From assembly GCF_020618775.1 (NCBI RefSeq), contig NZ_JAESVB010000003.1, positions 248,001 to 312,000 on the forward strand: a stretch of 64,000 nucleotides of DNA, written 5' to 3'. Below the pieces are notes generated by a model. That model made no database searches. It was given only the letters and a program-made list of their open reading frames with translations, and had not been told where the DNA came from. Shown piece after piece: positions 27,534 through 37,902 of this stretch (positions within the stretch are counted from its first letter, which is position 1; each line of letters opens with the position of its first letter). Both the position numbers and the translations under genes were made by a program. The stretch comes from Acidisoma silvae. GTDB lineage: Bacteria; Pseudomonadota; Alphaproteobacteria; Acetobacterales; Acetobacteraceae.

Positions 27534-29348
27534 ATGCCTGGAATGTCCTTTGATATCGCCCATCTGCGTGCCGCTTATCTGAGCGGCAGCCTGACGCCCG
27601 TGCAGGTCATCGCCGAGGCGCTGCGGCGTATCGCCGCCATCGACGATCCCGCCATCTGGATTTCCCGCGCCACGGATGACGTGCTGATGGTCGAGGCTGA
27701 GGCACTCACCGCGCGCCTGGGCGACATTGCCGCTCTGCCGCTTTACGGCATTCCCTTCGCCGTCAAAGACAATATCGATGTCGCGGGCCTGCCCACGACC
27801 GCCGCCTGCCCGGCCTTCGAATATCATCCTCCGACCTCGGCGGCGGTGGTGGACAAGCTGGTGGCTGCCGGCGCCATTGTTATCGGCAAGACCAATCTGG
27901 ACCAGTTCGCAACTGGGCTGGTCGGCGTCCGCTCCCCCTATGGCATTCCCCGCAATACGTTTGACCCGGCGATGGTGCCGGGCGGATCAAGCTCCGGCTC
28001 GGCCGTCTCAGTCGCGGCCGGGCTGGTGAGCTTCGCGCTCGGCACAGATACGGCCGGGTCCGGCCGGGTGCCGGCCGCCTTCAATAATCTCGTTGGCTTG
28101 AAACCGACGCGCGGCCTGATCAGCAATACCGGCATGGTGCCGGCCTGCCGCTCCATCGACTGCGTCTCCATCTTCGCGCTGACGGTGCCGGATGCGTTAT
28201 CCGTCCTCGACGTGGCGGGTGGGTTCGACGCGGCTGACGCCTATTCCGTCGCTGCTCCGGCCGGGTTCAAGGCCGCGCTGCGCGCCGCGCCGGCGGCCTT
28301 CACCTTCGCCGTGCCGCATCAGGCGGAGCTGAAGTTTTTTGGCGACGAAGACGCGCGGACGCTATTCGCCGAAGCCGTCGCCCGCGCGGAAGCCTTGGGC
28401 GGCACCAAGATCGAAATCGATTTCTTGCCCTGGGTGGAGACCGCGAATCTGCTTTACGGGCCCTGGACCGCCGAGCGCACGGCCGCCGTCGGCCCGCTTC
28501 TGGCGGTCGAACCCAATGTGCTGCACCCGGTCACGCGCAAGATCGTGGAAGTCGGGCTGGCTCCCACGGCGGTCGAGATCTTCCAGGCGCAATACCGGCT
28601 GCAAGAGCTACGGCAGACGATTGCCCCCGTGTGGCAGTCGGCCGATTTTCTGCTCGTGCCGACCACGGGTAGCGCCTTCAGCCTGGCGGATCTGGAGGCC
28701 GAGCCGGTCGCCCGCAATACCGACCTCGGCTACTACACCAACTTCACCAATCTGTTGGACCTTGCCGCCATCGCCGTGCCGAGCGGCTTCAAGCCGAATG
28801 GCTTTCCGGCTGGCGTGACGCTGATCGGCCCAGCCTGGCATGACGCGAAACTGGCTGCCGTCGCATACAGCATGCACAAGGCCACGGGCGCCCCGTTGGG
28901 TGCCACCGGCCTGCCGCAACCTGATGCCGCCGTCGTGCCGGCCGTGAGCAGCCAGCCGGAGATCGAAATCGCGGTCTTCGGTGCTCATCTGACCGGCCAG
29001 CCGCTGAACCCGCAGCTGCGCGGTCTCGGCGGCCGCTTTCAGCGCGCCTGCCACACCGCCGCATGCTACAAAATGGTCGCCATTCCAGGCCGCATTCTTC
29101 GCCCCGGCCTGATCGATATCGGCGACGGCGGCGCGGTGATCGAGGGCGAAATCTGGTCTCTGCCGAGCGCCGCCCTCGGCGCCTTCCTGGCGACCATCAC
29201 ATCCCCGCTCGGCCTTGGCACCGTCAGACTGGCGGAAGGGCAATCCTCGCTCGGCTTCATCTGCGAAGGCGGCGTTTCGACGGCGGCCGCGCCAGATGTC
29301 AGCGGATTCGGCTATTGGCCCCGCTATCTGCGGTCGCTTGCCCAGTAG
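27534..29348 (+). CDS. atzF: Allophanate hydrolase (AtzF/DUR1-type amidase)
   Basis: Hydrolyses allophanate to CO2 and ammonia. The amidase-signature domain shows the catalytic Lys in FAVKDNIDVAG, the Ser motif GGSSSGSAVSVAAG and FALGTDTAGSGRVPA (nucleophile Ser). The C-terminal part (about 450-604) contains LGGRFQRACHTAACYKM and YWPRYLRSL, the typical allophanate hydrolase C-domain, so it is the two-domain family member of normal length. Urea carboxylase is not adjacent, so the substrate must come from elsewhere (for example cyanurate/biuret or a distant urea carboxylase). A long palindrome precedes it. Confidence 0.9.
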   Translation: MPGMSFDIAHLRAAYLSGSLTPVQVIAEALRRIAAIDDPAIWISRATDDVLMVEAEALTARLGDIAALPLYGIPFAVKDNIDVAGLPTTAACPAFEYHPPTSAAVVDKLVAAGAIVIGKTNLDQFATGLVGVRSPYGIPRNTFDPAMVPGGSSSGSAVSVAAGLVSFALGTDTAGSGRVPAAFNNLVGLKPTRGLISNTGMVPACRSIDCVSIFALTVPDALSVLDVAGGFDAADAYSVAAPAGFKAALRAAPAAFTFAVPHQAELKFFGDEDARTLFAEAVARAEALGGTKIEIDFLPWVETANLLYGPWTAERTAAVGPLLAVEPNVLHPVTRKIVEVGLAPTAVEIFQAQYRLQELRQTIAPVWQSADFLLVPTTGSAFSLADLEAEPVARNTDLGYYTNFTNLLDLAAIAVPSGFKPNGFPAGVTLIGPAWHDAKLAAVAYSMHKATGAPLGATGLPQPDAAVVPAVSSQPEIEIAVFGAHLTGQPLNPQLRGLGGRFQRACHTAACYKMVAIPGRILRPGLIDIGDGGAVIEGEIWSLPSAALGAFLATITSPLGLGTVRLAEGQSSLGFICEGGVSTAAAPDVSGFGYWPRYLRSLAQ

Positions 29349-29480
29349 CAGGCCCTGCAACGGCTGATTGACAGCCCTGTTAGTACCAGGTCTCGGCAAG
29401 ATGAGGGAAAGCTTGACCGGAACGAGGCGGCACGCCATTTACGGCAGTACCGACGACAATAAGAGGAATATTACCGATCT

Positions 29481-29699
29481 ATGTCAAAAGAGGACATGAT
29501 CGAGTTCAGCGGTATGGTTGCGGAGCTTCTGCCCAACGCCATGTTTCGCGTGAAACTCGACAATGACCACGTCATCCTGGCCCATACCAGCGGCAAGATG
29601 CGCAAGAACCGCATCCGCGTGCTCGCCGGCGATCGCGTCAATGTTGAAATGACGCCCTACGACCTCACCAAGGGTCGCATCACCTTCCGGTTCAAATAA
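29481..29699 (+). CDS. infA: Translation initiation factor IF-1
   Basis: 72 residues, the invariant IF-1 length, an OB-fold: [19 protein letters not shown] and the [18 protein letters not shown] segment with [10 protein letters not shown] at the end. It binds the A site of the 30S subunit during initiation. It is followed immediately by a Maf-family frame, a common alphaproteobacterial arrangement. Confidence 0.97.
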   Translation: MSKEDMIEFSGMVAELLPNAMFRVKLDNDHVILAHTSGKMRKNRIRVLAGDRVNVEMTPYDLTKGRITFRFK

Positions 29700-29722
29700 T
29701 AAGAACCCAGCCTGATCGCGGC

Positions 29723-30268
29723 CTGGTTCTGGCCTCTGCCAGTCCCCGCCGCCTTGAGCTTCTCGCCCAGCTTGGTCTGACGCCCGATCGTATTCTCGCC
29801 CCCGATGTCGATGAGACACCGGTTCGGGGTGAGTTGCCGCGCGTCTATGCCAGGCGCGTCGCCAGGGCCAAGGCTTTGGCCGTCGCCCAGTTGCTCCCTG
29901 ACGCTCGCATTCTGGCTGCCGATACCGTGGTCGCCGCCGGGCGGCGCATTCTGCCCAAAGCAGAAACGGAAGAGCAGGCGCGGCATTGCCTGACCTTCCT
30001 ATCAGGCCGCCGGCATCGCGTGCTGACGGCGGTTGCCGTCTGCGACGGCGGAGCGATACGGGAGAAGCTGGTCGAAACCGTGGTGATCTTCGCCCGCCTC
30101 TCCCAATCCGAGATCGACGCCTATATCGCGACCGGCGAATGGCAGGGCAAAGCTGGCGGCTATGCCATTCAAGGCCAGGCCGCAGCCTTCATCCGTTATA
30201 TCGCGGGCAGCTATTCCGGCGTCGTCGGCCTGCCGCTGCATGAGACGGCGCAGTTGCTGGGGCTTTGA
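29723..30268 (+). CDS. maf: Maf-family nucleotide pyrophosphatase, start uncertain
   Basis: Maf proteins hydrolyse non-canonical or modified nucleoside triphosphates (dTTP/UTP or m7GTP type). The frame reads [18 protein letters not shown] at its start, then [14 protein letters not shown], and [17 protein letters not shown], the conserved Maf motifs. No ATG, GTG or TTG lies upstream of the SASPRR motif in frame (the first is TTG 29834, which would delete it; a TGA closes the frame at 29645). I place the start at CTG 29723, giving [10 protein letters not shown]; an ATA at 29696 or 29699 overlapping the infA stop is another option. Confidence 0.8.
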   Translation: MVLASASPRRLELLAQLGLTPDRILAPDVDETPVRGELPRVYARRVARAKALAVAQLLPDARILAADTVVAAGRRILPKAETEEQARHCLTFLSGRRHRVLTAVAVCDGGAIREKLVETVVIFARLSQSEIDAYIATGEWQGKAGGYAIQGQAAAFIRYIAGSYSGVVGLPLHETAQLLGL

Positions 30269-30291
30269 CGCCCCTCACCGCTTCGGCACAA

Positions 30292-30321
30292 AAAAGGCGG
30301 CCCCGTGAGGGACCGCCTTTT
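30292..30321. terminator. Bidirectional terminator between maf and ahcY
   Basis: Stem aaaaggcgg/ccgcctttt with an inner ccc/ggg extension and a GTGA loop, A run on the left and T run on the right, between convergent genes. Confidence 0.85.
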
Positions 30322-30344
30322 GTCGTCTCCGGCGAAAGCCGGTC

Positions 30345-31664
30345 TTAGTAGCGATAAAGATCGTGCTTGAAGGGGCCGCTGACGGAACCGGCGCCGATGT
30401 AATCGGCCTGCTTCTGGCTCAGTTTGGTCAGCACGGCACCGACTTTGGCGAGATGCAACGCTGCGACCTTCTCATCCAGCACCTTCGGCAGGGTATAGAC
30501 CTTCTTCTCATAGGCGCCGGGCTTCGCCTGCCACAGTTCCAGCTGCGCCAGAACCTGGTTGGTGAAGGAGGCGGACATCACGAAGCTCGGGTGACCCGTG
30601 GCATTGCCGAGGTTCACGAGGCGGCCTTCGCTAAGCACGATCAGGCGCTTGCCGTCCGGGAAGATGACCTCGTCGACCTGCGGCTTCACATTGTCCCACT
30701 GCAGGTTGCGCAGCGCGTCGATCTGAATTTCCGAGTCGAAATGGCCGATATTGCAGACAATGGCGCGGTGCTTCATGGCGCGCATATGCTCGATGGTGAT
30801 GACATCGACATTGCCGGTCGCGGTCACGAAGATATCGCCGCGCGGGGCGGCGTCTTCCATGGTCACGACCTCATAGCCTTCCATCGCCGCCTGCAAGGCG
30901 CAGATCGGGTCGGCTTCGGTCACCAGCACGCGGCAGCCGCCGTTGCGGAGAGACGCGGCCGAACCCTTGCCGACATCGCCGAAGCCGGCGACGACGGCGA
31001 CCTTGCCGGCCATCATGACGTCGGTGCCACGGCGGATGGCGTCCACCAGGCTTTCACGGCAGCCATAGAGATTGTCGAATTTCGACTTGGTGACGCTGTC
31101 GTTGACGTTGATGGCGGGCACCAGCAGCTTGCCGGCCTTGGCCATTTCCCACAGGCGATGCACGCCCGTCGTCGTTTCCTCGGAAATGCCACGCACATCG
31201 GCCAGCATTTCAGGATATTTGTCGTGCATCAGTACCGTGAGATCGCCGCCATCATCCAGGATCATGTTCGGGGTCCAGCCGTCCGGACCGCGCACCGTCT
31301 GCTCGATGCACCACCAGAACTCTTCCTCGTTCATGCCTTTCCAGGCGAAGACCGGGATGCCTGCGGCGGCGACGCCGGCGGCGGCATGGTCCTGGGTCGA
31401 GAAGATATTGCAGGAAGACCAGCGCACGGTCGCGCCCAGCGCCACCAGCGTCTCGATCAGCACAGCGGTCTGAATGGTCATATGCAGGCAGCCGGCAATG
31501 CGGGCGCCGGCCAGCGGCTTGCTGGCACCATATTCCGCGCGAAGGGCCATCAGGCCGGGCATTTCGTCCTCGGCCATCGAGATTTCTTTCCGGCCCCAAT
31601 CGGCCAGGCTGAAATCACGGACCTTGTAATCTCCGGCTGGGGAGGTGATGGCAGTATCGGGCAT
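30345..31664 (-). CDS. ahcY: S-adenosylhomocysteine hydrolase
   Basis: Reversibly cleaves S-adenosylhomocysteine to adenosine and homocysteine, keeping methylation going. NAD-binding [14 protein letters not shown], substrate motifs [12 protein letters not shown] and [20 protein letters not shown], and the family-terminal YRY are present. 439 residues from ATG 31664; a longer in-frame ATG at 31766 adds unsupported residues. The upstream sequence shows no match to SAH riboswitch consensus that I can see. Confidence 0.96.
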   Translation of the reverse strand: MPDTAITSPAGDYKVRDFSLADWGRKEISMAEDEMPGLMALRAEYGASKPLAGARIAGCLHMTIQTAVLIETLVALGATVRWSSCNIFSTQDHAAAGVAAAGIPVFAWKGMNEEEFWWCIEQTVRGPDGWTPNMILDDGGDLTVLMHDKYPEMLADVRGISEETTTGVHRLWEMAKAGKLLVPAINVNDSVTKSKFDNLYGCRESLVDAIRRGTDVMMAGKVAVVAGFGDVGKGSAASLRNGGCRVLVTEADPICALQAAMEGYEVVTMEDAAPRGDIFVTATGNVDVITIEHMRAMKHRAIVCNIGHFDSEIQIDALRNLQWDNVKPQVDEVIFPDGKRLIVLSEGRLVNLGNATGHPSFVMSASFTNQVLAQLELWQAKPGAYEKKVYTLPKVLDEKVAALHLAKVGAVLTKLSQKQADYIGAGSVSGPFKHDLYRY

Positions 31665-31838
31665 GGGTGTTCGTTCCGTTCGATATCTAAAGGCGGAATA
31701 GCCGAGCGCCCGCCTGAGGGAAAGTTTTTCCGAGCAGGGCCGACAGGCGCAGGCGTCACATCCCATGCCTGATCGCGCCCGTATGAAGCGAAGCGCCCCG
31801 AAACACGATGCCGGGAGCGCCGAGGAGACCGCTGGACT

Positions 31839-34661
31839 ATGATACGATCGCTACTGACAGCCCGCCGTTTCGCGCCTCTGTTCTGGTGCCAGTTCTTCGC
31901 CGCCTTCAACGACAATTTTCTGAAGAACGCGCTTCTGTTCCTCATCCTGTGGGGTGCCATCGGTGCCGGCAACCATGGCGGGGAACCGCCGCATGCGGCC
32001 AATGCGCTGATCACGCTGGCCGGCGCCATTTTCATCCTGCCGTTCTTCCTGCTCTCGGCCATCGGCGGCGAAATGGCGGATCGTTACGACAAGGCGCGCC
32101 TGTGCCAGCGAATCAAACTGGTTGAAATTGCAGTCGCTGTTCTCGCGGTTGTGGGCTTTCTGCTGCAGAGCATCCCGATCCTGTTCGTCGCGCTCTTTGC
32201 CTTCGGCACGCTCAGCGCCCTGTTCGGTCCCGTGAAATACGGCATCCTGCCCGACCAGTTGCAGGCGGAAGCGCTGCCGACGGCGAATGCACTGGTGGAG
32301 GGTGCCACCTTCCTGGCCATCATCGGCGGCACGGCGGCCGGCGGTTTTGTCTCCACCCTGCCGCATGGGCGGCTGGTCCTGGCCGGCACCGTTCTGGTCT
32401 TCGCGCTGGCGAGCTGGGCCTGTGCCAGGCTCATTCCCCAAACCGGCGAAGCTGCACCCGATCTGAGGATCGAACGCAATATCTTCGCCTCCACCTTCTC
32501 CCTTGTCGCCCATCTGCGCGACGAGCGGCGCATCTGGTGGGTGGCGCTGGCCAATGCCTGGTTCTGGCTGGTGGGCGCCATTGCCCTCGGCCTGCTGCCC
32601 GGGCTGATCAAACTGTCGCTCGGCGCCGACCGGCAGACGGCAACGCTTGCCTTGCTGCTGTTCTGTGTCGGCATCGCCGTGGGGTCGCTTCTGGCCGCGC
32701 GACTGACGGGTGGGCGCGCGAAACTGATGCCCTCCGTCATTGGCACGGCCCTGGTCGGCGTCTTCCTGCTCGACCTGGCGCGCGTGACCCTGGGTGTTAA
32801 AGACCACCCGAACCTGACCGCCCATGTCTTCACCGATCTGGTTCTTATCTCGATCTCGGGCGGCTTGCTGGCCGTGCCGACCTTCGCCGCGTTGCAGGCC
32901 TGGGCGAAGCCCGACCATCGGGCGCGCATCGTGGCCGGGGCGAATGTCATCGGCGCCGGCGCCATGGCGATCGGTGCTATCCTGACGGCGGCGCTGCTGG
33001 GGACGGGGCTTGCCGTGCCGGTGATCTTCGGCCTGCTCGGCATCGCCTGTCTGTTGGTCGCCGTCTGGATGCTGGCTACGCTACCTTCAACCCTCACTCA
33101 GCCGAAAGAAGCTGCGATGGACATGACCGTATTCGAGGCGACGGCCCGAGCCGCGCGCATCCATGGCAAAAACCGTGTTGCGGCCGAGGATGCGACCTCC
33201 GGCACCATTACCTACAAGCGCCTGCTGCTGGGCGCGGCCATTCTGGGCCGCAAGCTCAGCCCCCTATCCGCCCCCGGTGAAGCGGTGGGCGTGCTGATGC
33301 CCAATGCCAATGCAACCATGGCCCTGGTGCTGGGCCTGATCTCCTCGGGCCGCGTGCCCACCATGCTCAACTTCACGGCGGGCGCGGCGAATCTGCTGCA
33401 TGCCTGCAAGGCTGCGAAAGTGCGCAGCATTGTTACCTCCCGCGCCTTCATCCAGAAGGGCGAGCTTGAAAAGCTCATCCAAGGGCTGGAAGCCTCGCCG
33501 GACGGCGAGCAGCTGCGCATCGTCTATCTGGAAGACGTCCGTAAGCAGATCGGTACCGTCGACAAGCTGCGCGGCCTTCTGCAAGGCAACCGGCCCATGG
33601 CGAAGCGGCGCGCGGACGATACCGCCGCCATCGTCTTCACTTCGGGCTCGGAAGGCGTGCCGAAAGGCGTCGCCATCAGTCACCGCAATATGCTGGCCAA
33701 TATCGCGCAGGTCGCGACCGTCATCGAATTCAATAGTTCGGACAAGATCTTTAACGTCCTGCCGATGTTCCATTCCTTCGGCCTGACCGCCGGGGTCGTG
33801 CTGCCACTCTATTACGGCGTGCAGGTGTTCCAGTATCCCTCGCCGCTGCATTACAAGACCATCCCAGACCTGATCCGCAAAACCGGCGCGACGGCGCTGA
33901 TCGGCACCGATACCTTCCTTGCTGGCTATGCGCGTCAGGCGAAACCGGACGATTTCCGCACGTTGCGCTACGTCGTGGCCGGGGCTGAGCCGGTGAAGGC
34001 CGCGACGCGCGCGCTGTATCAGGACAAATTCGGCATCCAGCTGCTGGAAGGCTATGGCGTGACCGAGACTGGGCCGGTACTGGCGCTGAATACGCCGACC
34101 TTCAGCCGCATCGGCACTGTCGGGCAGATGCTGCCGGATATCGAGATGCGGCTTGATCCGGTGCCGGGCATTGCCGAGGGCGGCAGGCTGGTGGTGCGCG
34201 GACCCAATATCATGCTCGGCTATCTGCGGGTCGATGCGCCAGGCGTGATCGAGCCGCTGCCGGAAGGCTGGCACGATACCGGCGATATCGTAACGATCGA
34301 TGCCGACGGCTATATCACCATCAAGGGCCGCGCGAAGCGTTTCGCCAAGCTGGGTGGCGAGATGATCTCGCTACAAGTCGTCGATATGCTGGCGGCTGAG
34401 CTTTGGCCGGAGGCGGTATCGGTCGCGGCTGCCATCCCCGACGCCCGCAAGGGCGAGAGAATTATTCTGTTCACGGAACAGGTCGATGCCGACCGCGCGA
34501 GCTTTCTGACCTTCGCCCGCGCCCAAGGTGCGACGGAGCTGACGGTGCCGGCGGAAATCCGTGTGATTGCCGCCGTGCCCGTGCTGGGCTCAGGCAAGGT
34601 CGATTTCGCCGGGGTTCAGCGCCTGGCGCTGAGCACCGTCGCCAGCGGCCAGGCTGCCTGA
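31839..34661 (+). CDS. Fusion of LplT-like MFS transporter with an AMP-binding acyl-ACP synthetase
   Basis: A single 940-residue frame. Residues 1-410 form a 12-helix MFS domain like the lysophospholipid transporter LplT ([20 protein letters not shown]). From about 430 on it is an AMP-forming ligase: [18 protein letters not shown] (P-loop), [30 protein letters not shown] and [13 protein letters not shown]. In Aas-type proteins a PlsC acyltransferase domain with HxxxxD separates these parts; I find none here. It probably imports and re-acylates lysophospholipids or activates fatty acids, but the acyl transfer step must be done elsewhere. Divergent from ahcY. Confidence 0.85.
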   Translation: MIRSLLTARRFAPLFWCQFFAAFNDNFLKNALLFLILWGAIGAGNHGGEPPHAANALITLAGAIFILPFFLLSAIGGEMADRYDKARLCQRIKLVEIAVAVLAVVGFLLQSIPILFVALFAFGTLSALFGPVKYGILPDQLQAEALPTANALVEGATFLAIIGGTAAGGFVSTLPHGRLVLAGTVLVFALASWACARLIPQTGEAAPDLRIERNIFASTFSLVAHLRDERRIWWVALANAWFWLVGAIALGLLPGLIKLSLGADRQTATLALLLFCVGIAVGSLLAARLTGGRAKLMPSVIGTALVGVFLLDLARVTLGVKDHPNLTAHVFTDLVLISISGGLLAVPTFAALQAWAKPDHRARIVAGANVIGAGAMAIGAILTAALLGTGLAVPVIFGLLGIACLLVAVWMLATLPSTLTQPKEAAMDMTVFEATARAARIHGKNRVAAEDATSGTITYKRLLLGAAILGRKLSPLSAPGEAVGVLMPNANATMALVLGLISSGRVPTMLNFTAGAANLLHACKAAKVRSIVTSRAFIQKGELEKLIQGLEASPDGEQLRIVYLEDVRKQIGTVDKLRGLLQGNRPMAKRRADDTAAIVFTSGSEGVPKGVAISHRNMLANIAQVATVIEFNSSDKIFNVLPMFHSFGLTAGVVLPLYYGVQVFQYPSPLHYKTIPDLIRKTGATALIGTDTFLAGYARQAKPDDFRTLRYVVAGAEPVKAATRALYQDKFGIQLLEGYGVTETGPVLALNTPTFSRIGTVGQMLPDIEMRLDPVPGIAEGGRLVVRGPNIMLGYLRVDAPGVIEPLPEGWHDTGDIVTIDADGYITIKGRAKRFAKLGGEMISLQVVDMLAAELWPEAVSVAAAIPDARKGERIILFTEQVDADRASFLTFARAQGATELTVPAEIRVIAAVPVLGSGKVDFAGVQRLALSTVASGQAA

Positions 34662-34670
34662 GAGAACAAT

Positions 34671-34750
34671 CCTCGTCCTCGGGCTTGACTCTGAGACCCA
34701 GCTTGTAGCGCTGAAATGGGTAGACCCGCGGCATGAAGCCGCGGGCGACC
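34671..34750. repeat. Intergenic palindromic repeat pair (locus B)
   Basis: Copies of the family seen at 4.5 kb: a tcctcgggcttgactctgag unit (34678-34697) and an opposite unit gtagacccgcggc...gccgcgggcgac, whose arms cccgcggc (34725-34732) and gccgcggg (34738-34745) form a hairpin. It lies between two convergent genes. Confidence 0.6.
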
Positions 34751-34759
34751 CTCTGAAAT

Positions 34760-36163
34760 CTAAAGCGCCTCGATCGCCGCCGCGATGGAGAGAACGTCGC
34801 CGTCCTCTCCACGCGGACCGATGACTTGCAACCCAACCGGTAGGCCATTCGGCAGAATCTCGGAGCGGATGATGGCCGCCGGCGCCTGGGCAAGATTGAC
34901 CGGGTAGCTGAAGCCCGCCCATTCCGTCCAACGGCCGAGGCCGGAGCCCAGCGGCACTTCCTCCCCCGCCGTGAAGGGCAGAACCGAACAGGCCGGGGAA
35001 ATGATGGCGTCGAAACCGTCCAGCAGCATGTCGAAAGCCGCACCGAAAGCAGCCCGGCGGCCATGCGCCTTGATGAGATCGACGGCGCTGTATTCAGCGC
35101 CCTGAGCCGCGATCTGCCGCAGGCCGGGATCGACATTGGCGAGATCGGCTTCCGACAGCGCGGACAGGCGCGCTGCCGCGCCCGCGAACCAGTGGCGGTG
35201 AAACAGATCGAGCAGGTTCTCGTCCACCGGCAGGTCGACAGGGACAAGTTCCACCCCGGCTGCTGCCAGCCGCGCCAGAGCGCGCTCGAAAGCCGCCGCG
35301 ATCTCAGGATCGACATAGCCGGAGGGCGGCGTGCGCCAGACACCGAAGATCATGCCCTTGAGGTCGGTCGGCGGGGCGGCATCGGCTGGGGAGAAGGACA
35401 GCGGGTTCTGGAACCAGTCGCGCAGATCGCGCCCGGACATGACCTGTAGCATCAGCTGCGCGTCGGCCACGGTACGCGTCATCGGACCGATATGGGCGAC
35501 TGTGCCGAAAGCACTGGCCGGATAGGCCGGCACGCGGCTGAAGGTGGGCTTATGGCCGACGATGCCGGTGAAGGCCGCCGGCACGCGAATGGAACCCCCG
35601 CCATCGGTGCCCAGATGCAGCGCGCCCGCGCCGGTTGCGGCTGCAACGGCGGCCCCGCCGGAGGAGCCGCCCGGCGTGAGATCGGGATTCCAGGGATTGC
35701 GGGTAATGCCGGTCAGCGGACCGTCGGTCAGCGCTTTCCAGCCGAATTCGGGAGTCGTGGTCAGACCGAGAAACACTGCGCCGGCTTGGCGCAGCAGAGC
35801 CACCGAAGGGGCATCAGCCGGGGAGGTCACGCCCGGTGAGCGCGACCCGTACTGGGCAAGGCTGTCCTTGACGTAGACGATATCCTTGATGGTCGTCGGA
35901 ATACCGTCCAGCTGGCCGATCGGATTTCCGTCATGCCAGCGCGCCTCGGACTCAGCGGCCGCGGCGAGTGCGGTTTCGTGATCAATGCGGACGAAGGCGT
36001 TGAAACGGTCCTGCACCACCTCGGCGCGTGCGAGCGCCGCGCGTGTGACATCAACCGGGGAAAGCTCTCGTTTTTCGTAAAGTGCGAGCAGCTCTGTCGC
36101 GCTCAGGCGGCAAAGCGCGTCGGCGTCATCCAGAGGGGTCGCCGGCAGAGAAGGCTGGGCCAT
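34760..36163 (-). CDS. Amidase-signature family hydrolase
   Basis: A 467-residue amidase. The Ser-cisSer-Lys triad is present: Lys in TTIKDIVYVKD (about residue 94), LTPGGSSGGAAVAAAT (about 163-178) and LHLGTDGGGSIRVPAAF with the nucleophile Ser. It resembles GatA-like and indole-acetamide hydrolases, but no gatB/gatC is adjacent and GatA-specific regions are not obvious, so a free small-molecule amidase is more likely. The substrate is unknown. Confidence 0.85.
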   Translation of the reverse strand: MAQPSLPATPLDDADALCRLSATELLALYEKRELSPVDVTRAALARAEVVQDRFNAFVRIDHETALAAAAESEARWHDGNPIGQLDGIPTTIKDIVYVKDSLAQYGSRSPGVTSPADAPSVALLRQAGAVFLGLTTTPEFGWKALTDGPLTGITRNPWNPDLTPGGSSGGAAVAAATGAGALHLGTDGGGSIRVPAAFTGIVGHKPTFSRVPAYPASAFGTVAHIGPMTRTVADAQLMLQVMSGRDLRDWFQNPLSFSPADAAPPTDLKGMIFGVWRTPPSGYVDPEIAAAFERALARLAAAGVELVPVDLPVDENLLDLFHRHWFAGAAARLSALSEADLANVDPGLRQIAAQGAEYSAVDLIKAHGRRAAFGAAFDMLLDGFDAIISPACSVLPFTAGEEVPLGSGLGRWTEWAGFSYPVNLAQAPAAIIRSEILPNGLPVGLQVIGPRGEDGDVLSIAAAIEAL

Positions 36164-36215
36164 GCGGTGCTAGTCCTTTCCAAGCACCCGACCCCGCCTC
36201 GCTGCCGGACGAGCG

Positions 36216-37490
36216 TCAGGTATTCATCGCGTCGAAGAAGTCCTGGTTCGTCTTGCTGTATTTCAGCTTGTCGAGCAGGAACTCCATACCGTCCGTCGAA
36301 CCCATCGGGTTGAGGATGCGGCGCAGCACCCACATCTTGGACAAGGTCGCGCGCTCCACCAAGAGCTCTTCTTTGCGGGTGCCCGATTTGGTGATGTCGA
36401 TGGCCGGGAAGGTGCGCTTGTCGGAGATCTTGCGGTCGAGAATGATTTCCGAGTTACCGGTGCCCTTGAACTCTTCGAAGATGACTTCGTCCATGCGGCT
36501 GCCGGTATCGATCAGCGCAGTCGCGATGATGGTCAGGCTGCCGCCTTCCTCGATATTGCGGGCCGCACCGAAGAAGCGCTTGGGACGCTGCAACGCATTG
36601 CTGTCGACACCGCCGGTGAGCACCTTGCCCGAGCTGGGCACGACCGCGTTATAGGCGCGGGCCAGACGGGTGATGCTGTCGAGCAAGATAACGACGTCAC
36701 GCTTATGCTCGACCAGGCGCTTGGCCTTTTCGATTACCATCTCCGTCACCTGAACATGGCGGGTCGCCGGCTCGTCGAAGGTTGAGCTGATAACCTCACC
36801 CTTCACGCTGCGCGCCATGTCGGTCACTTCCTCGGGCCGCTCATCGATGAGCAGAACGATCAGGAAGACTTCCGGGTGATTGGTGGAAATCGCGGTCGCG
36901 ATGCTCTGCAACATCACGGTCTTGCCGGTGCGCGGCGGCGCCACGATCAGCGCGCGCTGGCCCTTGCCGATCGGGGAGATGAGGTCGATGACGCGCGGCG
37001 TATAATCCTTCGCCGCCCCTTTGACGGGGGAGGGCGGCAGCTCCATTTCCATCTTCAGGCGGTCGTTTGGATAAAGCGGCGTCAGATTATCGAAATTGGT
37101 GCGGTGCCGAACCGCTTCGGGCGCCTCGTAATTGATCGTATTGATCTTATACATCGCGAAATAGCGTTCGCCGTCCTTCGGCGCCCGGATCTGCCCTTCG
37201 ACCGAATCGCCCGTACGCAGACCGAAGCGACGGACCTGATGCGGGCTGACATAGATGTCGTCCGGGCCCGGCAGATAATTGGACTGCGGGCTGCGCAGGA
37301 AGCCGAAGCCGTCGGGGAGGATTTCGAGTGTGCCTTCGCCATGAATGGCCTGATCATTCTCCGCAAGGCTTTTGAGAATGGCGAACATCATTTCCTGCTT
37401 GCGCAGCGATGACGCGTTCTCGATCTGCAAAGACTCAGCAAGGCTGAGGAGATCGGTGGGGCTTTTGGCTTTAAGCTCGGCGAGATGCAT
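36216..37490 (-). CDS. rho: Transcription termination factor Rho
   Basis: A 424-residue hexameric RNA helicase that ends transcription. The N-terminal RNA-binding domain includes [15 protein letters not shown], and the ATPase domain has the Walker A APPRTGKT, Walker [13 protein letters not shown], the secondary RNA site in [11 protein letters not shown] and the RRILNPMG end. Length equals E. coli Rho (419). The upstream 410 bp is likely its leader, as rho is usually autoregulated. Confidence 0.97.
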   Translation of the reverse strand: MHLAELKAKSPTDLLSLAESLQIENASSLRKQEMMFAILKSLAENDQAIHGEGTLEILPDGFGFLRSPQSNYLPGPDDIYVSPHQVRRFGLRTGDSVEGQIRAPKDGERYFAMYKINTINYEAPEAVRHRTNFDNLTPLYPNDRLKMEMELPPSPVKGAAKDYTPRVIDLISPIGKGQRALIVAPPRTGKTVMLQSIATAISTNHPEVFLIVLLIDERPEEVTDMARSVKGEVISSTFDEPATRHVQVTEMVIEKAKRLVEHKRDVVILLDSITRLARAYNAVVPSSGKVLTGGVDSNALQRPKRFFGAARNIEEGGSLTIIATALIDTGSRMDEVIFEEFKGTGNSEIILDRKISDKRTFPAIDITKSGTRKEELLVERATLSKMWVLRRILNPMGSTDGMEFLLDKLKYSKTNQDFFDAMNT

Positions 37491-37902
37491 AGGAACGCCT
37501 TCGGGGGATCAGATCGGCCGGGATTTTATGGCCTACAAGCGACGGGACGTGCTTGGGGGTTGATTGGACGGGTATGATACGGGAGGCGGCTGATACCGGT
37601 TAAAGACGCGGCCGCTCTATGGCTGGAAGAACACCAACCACTCATATAGCTTTCAACTGGCCTGTCAGGCGGCACAAGTCAAGACCCCGTGTAGCCGTGA
37701 AAAGCTCATCCCACGAAAAAGAGCTGACCTGCCGCAGACGCCAATTGCAGTCGCCCCGTTCGGCCTGATAGCCTGATCTCCGCTCGGCAAGATTAAAAAA
37801 CAGCAAACAATTGCCGGCTTAAACCTGTCAAAGGGCAAATCTGTCAAAAGACAGGCAAGTAAAACGAGCGAAAACGACAAACGCTCAAGGGAGAGACAAA
37901 AG
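37491..37902. other. Divergent intergenic region between rho and the aldehyde dehydrogenase gene
   Basis: 412 bp without a credible gene. It must hold both promoters. Near the aldehyde dehydrogenase start, ctgtcaaa is repeated (about 37826 and 37843), the second copy being part of ctgtcaaaagacag, a small inverted repeat, and a good ribosome site (aagggagaga) precedes ATG 37903. I found no -24/-12 sigma-54 promoter. Confidence 0.5.

Noticed and set aside
31665-31838. SAH or SAM riboswitch upstream of ahcY
   Set aside because: I compared the ahcY leader with the SAH and SAM-II cores I remember and saw no match; only a short aggcgg/ccgcct hairpin is present.
37491-37902. Sigma-54 promoter before the aldehyde dehydrogenase gene
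   Set aside because: No TGGCAC-N5-TTGC arrangement could be found; only a short direct and inverted repeat is present.
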